Notes under the pieces: model-generated | The model's database searches: none | What the model was told of the DNA's origin: nothing | The model's input: the letters and a program-made list of their open reading frames with translations, nothing else | Translations under genes and position numbers: made by a program | Part shown: positions 1 through 6,255 of the stretch, piece by piece | Layout of the letters: every line of letters starts with the position of its first letter | How positions within the stretch are numbered: position 1 is the first letter of the stretch | From: Symbiodinium natans | Lineage: Eukaryota > Sar > Dinophyceae > Suessiales > Symbiodiniaceae | NCBI GenBank assembly: GCA_905221605.1 | Contig: CAJNDS010002111.1 | Coordinates: 569,565 to 580,564 of the forward strand | Reading direction: 5' to 3' | Length of the DNA: 11,000 nucleotides

Positions 1-200
1 GCCCAAAGCCTAAAGCCTAAAGCCTAAAGCCTAAAGCCTAAAGCCTAAAGCCTAAAGCCTAAAGCCTAGAGCCTACAGCCTAAACCCTAAACCCTAAACC
101 CTAAACCCTAAACCCTAAACCCTAAACCCTAAACCCTAAACCCTAAACCCTAAACCCTAAACCCTAAACCCTCAACCCCGACCCTAAAGCCTAAACCCTC
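1..200. repeat. Telomere-type heptamer array, C-rich strand
   Basis: Bases 1-80 are the variant AAAGCCT repeated in tandem. Bases 81-172 are near-perfect CCCTAAA, and 173-200 decay (CTCAACC, CCGACC, AAGCCTA). A C-rich plus strand at the left edge is what a left chromosome end would show. However, the outermost units are the variant ones, whereas a live telomere is purest at its tip, so this is more likely interstitial or subtelomeric. It ends 8 bases before the first exon-like island. Confidence 0.93.
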
Positions 201-208
201 AGCTGCAG

Positions 209-287
209 GTTCAGCTTCAGCTCCATGTCTTCGCACACGCAGGAGTCCCGACGTCTGGAGATTCTTCTGGGTTCGCGTGCTTGTTCA
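209..287 (+). CDS. Candidate exon bracketed by telomere-like repeats
   Basis: An open plus-strand frame follows an acceptor-like CTGCAG (ends 208) and stops at a donor-like GTAGGGGTTTAGG (288). The first ATG is at 225, giving MSSHTQESRRLEILLGSRAC before the donor. The codons are purine-first and G/C-ending. The C-rich array lies directly upstream and the donor itself starts the G-rich array. No family is recognised. It could be a first coding exon if the ATG at 225 is used. I could not find the exon it joins. A minus-strand frame is also open here, so strand is not certain. Confidence 0.35.
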
Positions 288-290
288 GTA

Positions 291-343
291 GGGGTTTAGG
301 TTTCGGGTTTCGGGTCTAGGGTTTAGGGTTTAGGGTTTAGGGG
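291..343. repeat. Telomere-type heptamer block, G-rich strand
   Basis: Decayed TTTAGG/TTTCGGG/TCTAGGG units lead into three clean TTTAGGG units. With the array at 1-200 it brackets a ~90-bp unique island. A GGGTACCC palindrome follows directly at 342-349. Confidence 0.88.
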
Positions 344-413
344 GTACCCTGTTAAGGGCTTCTATAGGGCGCATCATACTTTTACAACTACGTGTGTTTT
401 TGTGTTGTCTTAC

Positions 414-756
414 TTAAAAGCGCATGTGAATCTGCAAAGATACACTCCATTTATCTTGTCCCTTCTTGGGCACCTTCCATACAGAGTCTTGTGTTTTCGG
501 GAGACGTTTTGCTTTGGAGGCCAGGCGTTTCTTTTTCTCTGTGGGGGCAGGGCGCGCTTTTTTTGCTGCGTGGTCCAGGCCTGTTTTTTGCTGTGGGCCG
601 GGCAAGCTTATTTTGTTGCTGTGGAGGCCTGGTGCGTGTCTTGTTTTGCTGTGGAGGGCGGGCGCGTCCGGGCGCGTCCGGGCGCGCAATTTTCCGTGAG
701 GGCACGTTGTTCCTGAATCCTGGGTCGCCTCCTTCCACCCCCACACCCCCTCGCCC
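414..756 (-). CDS. Candidate basic, Lys/Arg-rich protein, minus-strand terminal exon
   Basis: The frame is open on the minus strand from an acceptor-like CCAG (plus 760-757) to a TAA at 414-416, about 113 codons. The only ATG is near the C-terminus, so the segment must be a downstream exon rather than a whole gene. On the minus strand the acceptor is preceded by CCCTAAA units (the 761-830 array read backwards). The product is very basic, for example KKARPAPTEKKKRLASKAKR, followed by a Trp- and Lys-containing tail. Its middle is built from the degenerate 26-bp repeat at 507-690, giving recurrent HSK/HSNK-like pieces. It has no recognised domain. Codons are mostly purine-first and C/G-ending. 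Plus-strand frames over the same bases are also open but give Cys/Phe-rich strings with poorer codon structure. Confidence 0.4.
507..690. repeat. Degenerate ~26-bp tandem repeat, six copies
   Basis: Copies of TTTTGCTGTGGAGGCCNGG begin near 507, 532, 558, 583, 610 and 641, at 25-31 bp spacing. Each has a T-run followed by a G/C-rich half. The last copy carries a 10-bp GGCGCGTCCG duplication at 661-680. It underlies the periodic sequence of the minus-strand ORF. Bases 350-413, to its left, show nothing I can assign. Confidence 0.6.
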
Positions 757-760
757 CTGG

Positions 761-830
761 TTTAGGGTTTAGGATTTAGGGTTTAGGGTTTAGGGTTTAG
801 GGTTTAGGGTTTAGGGTTTAGGGTTTAGGG
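761..830. repeat. Telomere-type heptamer array, G-rich strand
   Basis: Ten TTTAGGG units, all clean except one GATTTAGG variant near 773. It lies at the presumed upstream (acceptor) side of the minus-strand ORF at 414-756, where it reads as CCCTAAA. Bases 831-1003 beyond it are T/A-rich with a T-run at 892-898 and no supported gene. Confidence 0.95.
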
Positions 831-1003
831 CTGCCAAGGGCGACCTAGTAGTGCCAGTTGCTATACTGCTATATATACCTGTATTTATATTGTTTTTTTG
901 GGGGACGGGGAAGTGGGATGATACCTATTTTTCTTGAAGGAGCCCTTCTTCAGAAGATGCTTCTCAGGCCCCAAGTGTCTAAGCCTTGGCTTCTCTAGCC
1001 CAG

Positions 1004-1077
1004 GATTTGATGAAGGACAAGCGCTGCTCCTTGACAGTGGCAGCCAAGGAATTCAAGGCGGCAGTTGCGGGCTGCGG
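1004..1077 (+). CDS. Candidate exon, unknown protein
   Basis: A pyrimidine-rich acceptor (CTTCTCTAGCCCAG, ending 1003) precedes an open frame starting DLMKDKRCSLTVAAKEFKAA. It runs to a GT at 1078-1079 (GCGG|GTCTGTG). The codons are strongly RNY and G/C-ending. Without splicing the frame ends in TGA at 1085-1087. No ATG precedes it in frame, because TAA lies at 980-982, so it must be an internal or last exon, or a gene fragment. An overlapping frame (FDEGQALLLDSG...) is also open to about 1126, but its codon bias is weaker. Confidence 0.35.
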
Positions 1078-1121
1078 GTCTGTGTGATCACCATTGTGGT
1101 TATGTTGGGATGTTCCCCCTT

Positions 1122-1201
1122 ATACTAACAGTCCTTAAAGGGGTTATAATTTGGGGGGGGGGGGGGGGGGGACCATAATCCCTATTAAGGACTGTTAGTG
1201 G
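1122..1201. other. Inverted repeat with a 19-G loop (hairpin-forming)
   Basis: ACTAACAGTCCTTAA at 1124-1138 is the exact reverse complement of bases 1185-1199. The arms continue imperfectly inward (AGGGGTTAT against AGGGATTAT) to about 24 bp. The loop holds an uninterrupted run of 19 G at 1153-1171. No clear target-site duplication flanks it. It could be a small foldback/MITE remnant, or simply a cruciform with a G-quadruplex-prone loop. Confidence 0.8.
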
Positions 1202-1212
1202 CTCGTTTTGCC

Positions 1213-1400
1213 ATGGTTCATGTTGCTAGTGTTATTGTCATTGCTATAGCTATTGCTATAACTATGGTTTAGGGTGATTGTTATTATTGTTATTCTTGTT
1301 ATGGTTGCTTTGCTTGTTACCATTGTTCTTATTGTGATTCTTAGTGTCCTTAGGCTTACTATTGTTGTTGTTGGTGTTGTTGTCAGTACGGTTATTACGT
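1213..1400. repeat. Low-complexity RTT trinucleotide region
   Basis: Irregular three-base periodicity of GTT, ATT and GCT on the plus strand (AAY on the minus) runs for nearly 190 bp, with one TTTAGGG-like unit at about 1266. The minus strand would encode Asn-rich runs, but stops interrupt all long frames. It looks like a decayed microsatellite. Bases 1401-1500 carry nothing convincing apart from degenerate CCAAA/CCCAAA units at 1474-1494. Confidence 0.6.
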
Positions 1401-1502
1401 GTTTATTTTCGCTTTGGGGTTGAAGGGCTTCTCATGTTCGAAGGTTTGCGGGCTCGACCTTAATCCAATGAATTCCCAAACTCCAAACCCCAAATCTTGA
1501 AG

Positions 1503-1588
1503 GTCTTGAGACGTTCAGAGCCGGTGTTTGGCAACTTTTTGGGATGAAGCTTCGCGAGCTCCAAATTGACCAACATCTAAGGCTTCGG
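1503..1588 (+). CDS. Candidate exon, unknown protein
   Basis: The open frame lies between AAG (1500-1502) and GTTTGGGG (1589). It contains FRAGVWQLFGMKLRELQIDQ and ends on a complete codon. A decayed C-type block (CCAAACTCCAAACCCC) precedes it and a decayed G-type block (GGGTTTGGGGATGAAGGG) follows. The next intron would be 1589-1644 and has the full pattern: GTTTGGGG at the start, CCTAAACCCCC near the end, then a TAG acceptor. The phase does not match the preferred frame of the exon at 1645 (0 versus 2). Either the pairing or one frame choice is wrong. Confidence 0.28.
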
Positions 1589-1644
1589 GTTTGGGGATGA
1601 AGGGTTGGGGTTGCCTAAACCCCCAATCTTTGCACCCTGGCTAG

Positions 1645-4580
1645 CTTTGTTTGAGGTGCGGATGTCTCTCTTTCATCTTCAAGAAGCTAAGCTCTGGGCT
1701 GAAGGTTTTTCTCGCTTTGCAGCCCTTAGATGCGTTTTAGGATGAGGGTGTAGAACTTCTGTGAAATCGGCCCCCTCGGTATTGCCTACTACTTTGGGTC
1801 TCAGAACTGTAGAGTTACCCTAAGTACCCCTTTTCTGGGGGCAGGTTTGGGTGACCCTGGGCAGAGGGAGAGCTAGCACGGCCCTTAGCCCTACGCCTCC
1901 GTAAAGAATTTGTAGTAGTGGGCCCAGACAGGAATCTCAAACCTGAAGCCGAGCAGCGCAAGCCTTTGCCCAATCCTACTGTGGTTCTTTCTGCCGGAGT
2001 AAGCCCTGTCAGCCCAACAAACTCTCTCAAAGCTCCTGAAGCCCTCGAGCTCAACTGCTCTAAAAGGGCGCGGCTGATGGGCGTGTGAACCTCATCGGTG
2101 AGGCCGGGTTTAGGATGGGTTAGGGGTTCAGGAGTATTCGCTGATTGTTGGTCAGTAGGGAGTGAAGGAATAGACATTTTGGTGCTTAGACTGCTGCCCC
2201 TGTCCTTCATTCCCTGCATTCCCTACGAACCAACAGTCAGTCTAGGCTTTGTGACGGCCTAAACCCTAAACCCCTAAACCCTAAACCCTAAACCCTAAAC
2301 CCTAAACCCTAAACCCTAAACCCTAAACCCTAAACCCTAAACCCTAAACCCTAAACCCTAAACCCTAAACCCTAAACCCTAAACCCTAAACCCTAAACCC
2401 TAAACCCTAAACCCTAAACCCTAAACCCTAAACCCTAAACCCTAAACCCTAAACCCTAAACCCTAAACCCTAAACCCTAAACCCTAAGCCCTAAGCCCTA
2501 AGCCCTAAGCCCTAAGCCCTAAGCCCTAAGCCCTAAGCCCTAGCCCTAAGCCCTAAGCCCTAAACCCTAAACCCTAAACCCTAAGCCCTAAACCCTAAAC
2601 CCTAAACCCTAAACCCTAAACCCTAAACCCTAAACCCTAAACCCTAAACCCTAAACCCTAAACCCTAAACCCTAAACCCTAAACCCTAAACATAAATCCT
2701 AAACCCTAAGCCCTAAACCCTAAACCCCGGGGACAAGCGAAGAACTTTTCTCCGCACGCGCATCGCGGAAGTCCAGGCGGTCCCGATCGAGTCGGAGGAG
2801 GAGATTGCCGAGGCAAAGCAGCAGCTTGGCGACAAAAACCTAGGGGCCTTCACAAATAGAATAGGGTTGTGGGGCGGGCTCTTACAGTCCAAATACAACG
2901 GGTCCATAACGGAAGACCATTAGTCTATTAGTAACTATTCCTGACCCCTATAGTACGGCTGCCAGTAGAGCGAGTTCGTTTGAGACCCATCCTCTGGTTT
3001 AGGCTTAGCCTTCAACGCCCGTGAGTGTGATCTGAGAGTGCGATCTGAGGACGTACCTCAAGAAGCACCCGAAGGCCACAGCTGGGGGGGGGGTCATCCA
3101 ACTCCCGACCCTGCCCTGCGCCTGAACCCTATAAGTCATGCCTCCGTCCCACGCCTAAGCCCTGAACACAGAGCTTAAGAGTGCGGCCCATGATCCGCTA
3201 ACGCCAAGCCCAAAATCCACCAACCCTATGAGCTCTACTATCAAGCCCTAAGGGATCTCTGTGAAGAGACGGTATATAGGGGTTTCAAAATACAAGGGGT
3301 GTAGCCCGAAGCTCAAAATCCTAAAGCCTTGAACCCTAAAACCAGGATCCTAAGCCCCAAAGCCTCCCCAAACCGCTAAACTTGGGGCGGGGCTCTACCA
3401 TCATTTGCAGGCCTCTACTATGACAGAAATGCTCGCCGGTAACGGGGCTTGTAACGGAAACTGTAACGGAAAGGAGCGGAGCTGTAACGGACTTGTCGCG
3501 GAGCTGTAACGGAGTCGTATCGGAAGGCTGCAACGGAGCGCTACCGGCTGCAGCGATGCTGTAACGGAAGCTGTAACAGAGCCGTAGCAGAAGCAGCAAC
3601 TTGATAACGGACCTTTAACGGAACTGTAACGGAGCTGTACAACTGAGCTGTAACGGGAGCTGTGGCGGAGCTGTAACGGAGATGTAACGGAGCTGTAACG
3701 GAGCTGTATAACTGAGCTGTAACGGAAGCTGTAACGGAGCTGCAGCGGAGGTGCATCGGAGCTGTAATGGAGCTGTAACGGAGCTGTCACGGAAACTGTA
3801 ACGGAAGCTGTAACGGAGCTGTAACGGAGGTGCAACGGAGCTGTAACGGAGCTGTAACGGAAGCTGTAACGGAGCTGTAACGGAGGTGCAAGGGAGCTGT
3901 AACGGAGCTGTAACGGAGGTGCGTCGGAGCTGTAACGGAGCTGCAACGGAACTGTAACGGAAACTGTAACGGAACTGTAACGGAAGCTGTAACGGAGGTG
4001 CAACAGAGTTGTAACGGAGCTCTAGTGGAAGCTGTAACGGAGGTGCAACGGAGCTGTAACGGAACTGTAGCAGTTGCTGTAACGGAGCTGTAACGGAGGG
4101 CCCACGGTGGGTAGCGCAAATCCCATAGTAAATGATGGTAGAGCCCACCCCCAACGCTAAACCTAACCCTGAAGCCCCAGCCCTCAAGACTCAGCCCTGC
4201 GCCCCTAAACCCCAGAAGAAGGCTTTCTGGGTCGAGTTCGGCGATTTCACCTGGTACCGCATGGAGGCTTCAAGCGCTTTTGGGGCTTCCAGTTTGCAAA
4301 GGGAGGTGGGGGCTTCAGGGGCCTGTGAGTGAGGGTGAGGGAACCCGAACCTTGAAGCCCTAAAGCACCTTAGGCCCGCCATCATCAGGCCCATGGGCAG
4401 GTAGTTGTGGAATACTTGAAAGTACCCTTAAGGGTGTAGCAGAGGCTTCCCCCAATATGCGCCTAACATGACCTCTGTATTCGTTTAGAGGGTCTTATGA
4501 TAAGCCACGAAACCTCCAGTACTGCTGAGCTCATTCAGGCCAAGGAGCCCTGGAACCCACCCCCCCCCAGCGGAACATAA
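1645..4580 (+). CDS. Candidate multi-exon gene with telomere-like and minisatellite introns
   Basis: Eight candidate exons share one consistent phase: 1645-1733, 1845-1900, 2743-2865, 3050-3092, 3233-3271, 4216-4324, 4389-4433 and 4489-4580 (TAA). Together they give about 197 residues of unknown family. Landmarks are SLFHLQEAKLWAEGFSRFAA, VWVTLGRGRASTALS, VPIESEEEIAEAKQQLGDKN, TYLKKHPKATA, LYYQALRDLCEET, KKAFWVEFGDFTWYRMEASS and MISHETSSTAELIQAK. The acidic/basic EEEIAEAKQQ stretch suggests a helix. Donors include GTTTTAGG (1734), GTAAAG (1901) and GTGAGTGAGGG (4325). Acceptors include TTTTCTGGGGGCAG (1844) and TATTCGTTTAG (4488). Introns at 4325-4388 (64 bp) and 4434-4488 (55 bp) are the best supported. 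The TAA frame at 2717-2923, beginning at the array edge, has especially strong RNY bias. Weak points are the non-pyrimidine acceptors at 2742, 3049 and 3232, and an alternative intron at 4519-4570 with a C9-CAG acceptor. No initiator ATG was assigned. Confidence 0.42.
1815..2219 (-). CDS. Alternative minus-strand ORF, 134 aa, unknown
   Basis: This is an intact ATG-to-TAA frame (ATG at 2219-2217). It starts MQGMKDRGSSLSTKMSIPSL and has a Pro/Thr-rich N-terminal part. The middle (ISRALLEQLSSRASGALREF) could be helical, and the tail is basic with RRRRAKGR. It has no recognised domain, signal peptide or membrane segment. It overlaps candidate plus-strand exon 1845-1900 and the start of the following intron. 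A plus-strand frame (1855-2088, VVVGPDRNLKPEAEQRKPLP) is also open, so at most one of these readings is real. It is the longest ATG-started ORF outside the repeats, which is the main reason to list it. Confidence 0.28.
   Translation of the reverse strand: MQGMKDRGSSLSTKMSIPSLPTDQQSANTPEPLTHPKPGLTDEVHTPISRALLEQLSSRASGALREFVGLTGLTPAERTTVGLGKGLRCSASGLRFLSGPTTTNSLRRRRAKGRASSPSAQGHPNLPPEKGYLG
2259..2728. repeat. Large telomere-type array with an internal CCCTAAG variant block
   Basis: About 67 tandem heptamers span ~470 bp, all with the C-rich strand on plus. 2261-2483 is CCCTAAA with a single extra C near 2271-2274. 2484-2567 is mostly CCCTAAG, with one 6-bp unit (CCCTAG) near 2537. 2568-2690 returns to CCCTAAA, and the last ~35 bp decay (CATAAATCC). 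An open, coding-like frame begins within a few bases of its right edge. It may be a former chromosome end, a double-strand break patched with telomeric DNA, or intron filler within the surrounding gene model. Confidence 0.97.
3309..3361. repeat. Decayed C-type telomere-like block
   Basis: Units such as CCTAAAG, CCCTAAAA and CCTAAGC lie on the plus strand, just left of the minisatellite. In the gene model it lies in the intron that starts GTATATAGGGG at 3272. Confidence 0.55.
3390..4146. repeat. Inverted repeat arms flanking the minisatellite
   Basis: GGGCTCTACCATCATTT at 3390-3406 is the exact reverse complement of 4130-4146. The match continues inward as TACTATG (3416-3422) against CATAGTA (4124-4130) after a ~9-bp indel, and outward into G/C-rich sequence. 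The two 17-bp arms enclose the whole 3431-4098 minisatellite like terminal inverted repeats. Each arm carries ATGATGGTAGAGCCC pointing outward, so both outward frames begin MMVEP. The right-hand one is open to 4332 and runs through the candidate exon 4216-4324. Confidence 0.85.
3431..4098. repeat. 11/12-bp minisatellite, consensus GAGCTGTAACG
   Basis: About 58 copies alternate between 11-bp GAGCTGTAACG and 12-bp GAAGCTGTAACG, with GAGGTGCAACG variants. Every 11-bp unit contains TAA, so three consecutive units close all three plus frames. The minus strand is free of stops in every frame and spells a rotating LRYSSVTAPLQ, because 33 bp encode 11 residues whatever the frame. The long minus-strand ORFs here (up to 200 codons) are therefore artefacts of composition. 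The unit also contains GTAACG, resembling a splice donor. It occupies most of the proposed intron 3272-4215. Confidence 0.95.
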
Positions 4581-4737
4581 ACTGGAAACCTTAAAGCCCT
4601 AAGAACCCGTAGCCCTAAACCCATGAGCCCTGAAGCGGAGGGCGGCTGCTCCCAAACTCAGCAGCTCAGGGCAGTCATCGCTTGCGTGGGTTCCTGAAGC
4701 CTTCCTCCTTGGACTCGGACTTGTTTTCTTTAAGCCC

Positions 4738-4831
4738 GAAACCCAAAACCCTAAACCCCAAACCCCAAACCCCAAACCCTAAACCCTAAACCCTATACAA
4801 ACCCTAAACTCTAAGCCCTAAACCCCAAACC
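4738..4831. repeat. Telomere-type array, C-rich strand, variant-rich
   Basis: Mixed CCCTAAA and CCCCAAA units, with CCCTATACAAA and CTCTAAG variants. It forms a C-then-G pair with the block at 4909-4970 around a 77-bp unique island. A shorter decayed C-type stretch lies at 4589-4637 (CCTTAAAGCCCTAAG, GCCCTAAACCC). Between the two, 4623-4697 holds a 24-codon ATG frame that I could not place. Confidence 0.9.
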
Positions 4832-4913
4832 AGGCATCCGCCAATGCGACCTCGGGGTTCCGGGTAGAACCCTGGTCAGGGCCATAGTCTGCTCACCAAA
4901 TCCAGAGCTTTAG
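4815..4913 (+). CDS. Weak candidate exon in a 77-bp bracketed island
   Basis: An acceptor-like CCCCAAACCAG ends at 4833. The frame then reads RQCDLGVPGRTLVRAIVCSP and stops at TAG (4911-4913), just before the donor-like GTTTCGGG of the following G-type block. The island is short, so an open frame is not surprising by chance. It is listed because its bracketing and composition match the other islands. Confidence 0.2.
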   Translation, partial: ALNPKPGIRQCDLGVPGRTLVRAIVCSPNPEL

Positions 4914-4970
4914 GGTTTCGGGTTTCGGGTTTTAGGGCGCGCTTAGGGTTTACGGTTTAGGGCTTCGGGG
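4909..4970. repeat. Telomere-type block, G-rich strand, degenerate
   Basis: TTTAGGG, TTTCGGG, TTTTAGGG and TTTACGG units, interrupted by GCGCGC. It is the right-hand partner of 4738-4831. Confidence 0.85.
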
Positions 4971-5013
4971 TGAACCGAGTCCCTTCCGTAGCCTTAGTCC
5001 CTTCCTTAGCCTT

Positions 5014-5301
5014 ATGTGGCCAGTTCCCTTTTTGGGAGGCCTCTGCCCTAAATTAGAGGGACCCTATATGAGCCAGGAAGGGATGGGCAGGTGCAGAGCG
5101 TTCGCTACGTGGGCGGCTTCGCTCGGGCTGGAGGACTCTCGGCCGAGGCGCCCGAAGGGCATGCGAGTTGGATCATGCAGGTTTTCAGGGTCTAAAGCCT
5201 CCTCGGCATTTTGTAGACTTATCGGGGACCACATTGGCTGGTTGCACCCAGTAGTTAGAGGCGGCTGTCTAGGGTCGCCGGTTCATACTTGTGGGGCTTA
5301 G
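5014..5301 (+). CDS. 95-codon ORF overlapping a stronger candidate exon (5057-5180)
   Basis: There are two readings. (a) An uninterrupted ATG-TAG ORF, 95 aa, starts MWPVPFLGGLCPKLEGPYMS and later reads LIGDHIGWLHPVVRGG. (b) In the next frame an exon 5057-5180 runs from CCCTAAATTAG to CAG|GTTTTCAGGG. It encodes 41 residues including VRYVGGFARAGGLSAEAPEG and ending HASWIMQ. Reading (b) has far more purine-first codons and is preceded by an in-frame TAA at 5049-5051, right where an acceptor would be. Its intron could be as short as 36 bp (5181-5216, ending ATTTTGTAG). I favour (b), but the downstream join is unresolved. The product is unrecognised. Confidence 0.38.
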   Translation: MWPVPFLGGLCPKLEGPYMSQEGMGRCRAFATWAASLGLEDSRPRRPKGMRVGSCRFSGSKASSAFCRLIGDHIGWLHPVVRGGCLGSPVHTCGA

Positions 5302-5384
5302 GGGTTGGGGTGTTAGGGCAACGGTCCACTTCAAGCCCTAAGTCTATCCAACCCGGTGTGGGCGAAGGATCCTCTGACCACAAG

Positions 5385-5851
5385 GGCGACGGGACAAGAG
5401 TGTTCCCCCGCACAGCCGGTTGATTTCGTCATGTGCGGGGAAGCCAGTGCGAGCTCCAACATGGTCTCGATGCGGCTACGGGTGAAGCCCTATCCGACAC
5501 GCAGGGTGTAGGGGGGTGAAGCAACCTCCTCAACCCGAGAGAGCCCGATCTCGCTTCTCTGCTTTAGGGCTGAGGGGTCCTCAACCACCTTGAGCCCTGA
5601 CCAGAGTTACCTTAAACTTACATCTAACCCCTAAACCCCGAGCCCTGAACCCTAAAACCTAAACCCACAAGAAGCCAGGCCTATGCCGGCGCCTCGCCAG
5701 ATCCCATCACCGCCTTCTCCGCGGGCGTTGCCGGGCGTGGGCCTTTGGGGGTTCTGTTTTAGTACATGCTTTCCTTTATAGCTCATAGTTTAGCTCGATG
5801 AAGGAATATGCCTGCAACCATATAAGGAACCTTCTTGCGTTCCATAATTAA
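5385..5851 (+). CDS. Candidate three-exon 3' gene end, unknown protein
   Basis: Exons 5385-5505, 5679-5750 and 5789-5851 (TAA) join in phase and give 84 residues. Landmarks are QPVDFVMCGEASASSNMVSM, KPYPTRR, ASPDPITAFSAGVAGRGPLG and FSSMKEYACNHIRNLLAFHN at the end. The first intron (5506-5678) starts GTGTAGGGGGG and ends in a CCCTAAA-type block plus CCAG. The second (5751-5788) is only 38 bp, with TTTCCTTTATAGCTCATAG before the exon. Exons one and two are strongly G/C-ending. An alternative for the first intron uses the excellent CTTCTCTGCTTTAG acceptor at 5567, giving an AEGSSTTLSPDQSY frame that soon stops. The 5' part is missing: the first exon needs a donor exon ending in phase 2, and the exon at 5057-5180 does not fit. 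The final TAA overlaps the TAA of the convergent minus-strand ORF. Confidence 0.42.
5406..5440. other. 9-bp perfect stem, 17-nt loop
   Basis: CCCCGCACA at 5406-5414 pairs with TGTGCGGGG at 5432-5440. It lies inside candidate exon 5385-5505, so it could act as RNA structure or be incidental. No T-tract follows. Confidence 0.55.
5622..5666. repeat. Telomere-type block, C-rich strand, degenerate
   Basis: CTAACCCC, TAAACCCC, CCCTGAA, CCCTAAAA and CCTAAACCC units. It sits just before the proposed acceptor at 5678 of the 5506-5678 intron. Confidence 0.85.
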
Positions 5852-6255
5852 GGGGTGGTGGGGTCCCTGTGAATGGGACACTGAGTTTTGACTTCGGCGG
5901 CTTCGAGGTTCTGGGATGCCAGCTTCATCCGCTCCGGGGAGCTATCTGAGTCTGTTTTGAGCCGCTTTTGGCAAGTGGACTGAGGTGAGATAGGAGGTCG
6001 CAGACAAGTGACACGCAACAGTGCCAAGCCCATGATGCTCCGAAAGGCTCGGCGCTGTCCCGGCCGATGCTCATGATGCCGGGGCTTTGGGGTGGCAAGA
6101 TTGCCGGGCTTCCCGGCTGATGCTCGTGATGCTTCGGATTTGGGTCGGCGCGGTTCCGGAAAAACTGGGCCGTTGCCCCTGATGCTCCGAAGGGCTCGGG
6201 GCTGTCCCGGCTGATGCTCATGATGCCGCGGCTTTGGGGTGGCACTGATGCTCAT
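5848..6255 (-). CDS. Minus-strand ORF, 135 aa, N-terminal half in tandem repeat
   Basis: An ATG (6255-6253) to TAA (5850-5848) frame. The first ~75 residues come from the 6034-6510 repeat and contain PKPRHHEHQPG and PEPRRPKSEAS motifs. The last ~45 residues are unique, charged and strongly coding-like (KRLKTDSDSSPERMKLASQN, then EAAEVKTQ). An acceptor-like CCTATCTCACCTCAG on the minus strand (about 5985) could instead make the unique tail a separate terminal exon beginning STCQKRLK. There is no known domain, signal or membrane segment. Other repeat-derived minus ORFs (6218-6403 and 6252-6491, both ATG-started) repeat the same peptide in other frames and may be upstream parts or artefacts. The unique tail is the part I trust. 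Confidence 0.4.
   Translation of the reverse strand: MSISATPKPRHHEHQPGQPRALRSIRGNGPVFPEPRRPKSEASRASAGKPGNLATPKPRHHEHRPGQRRAFRSIMGLALLRVTCLRPPISPQSTCQKRLKTDSDSSPERMKLASQNLEAAEVKTQCPIHRDPTTP

Noticed and set aside
402-772. Plus-strand ORFs rich in Cys, Phe and Leu
   Set aside because: They are shadows of the 26-bp T/G-rich repeat; the minus frame over the same bases has better codon structure.
1-830. A true chromosome terminus
   Set aside because: Variant units are outermost, similar arrays occur throughout the window in both orientations, and the window edge is arbitrary.
3401-4187. Long minus-strand ORFs of 190-200 codons
   Set aside because: They are a composition artefact of the 11/12-bp minisatellite: all three minus frames are open and give the same rotating peptide.
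5385-5520. Possible structured RNA or tRNA-like fold around the CCCCGCACA stem
   Set aside because: There is one stem only, with no tRNA arms, box motifs or terminator. The sequence is explained as an exon.
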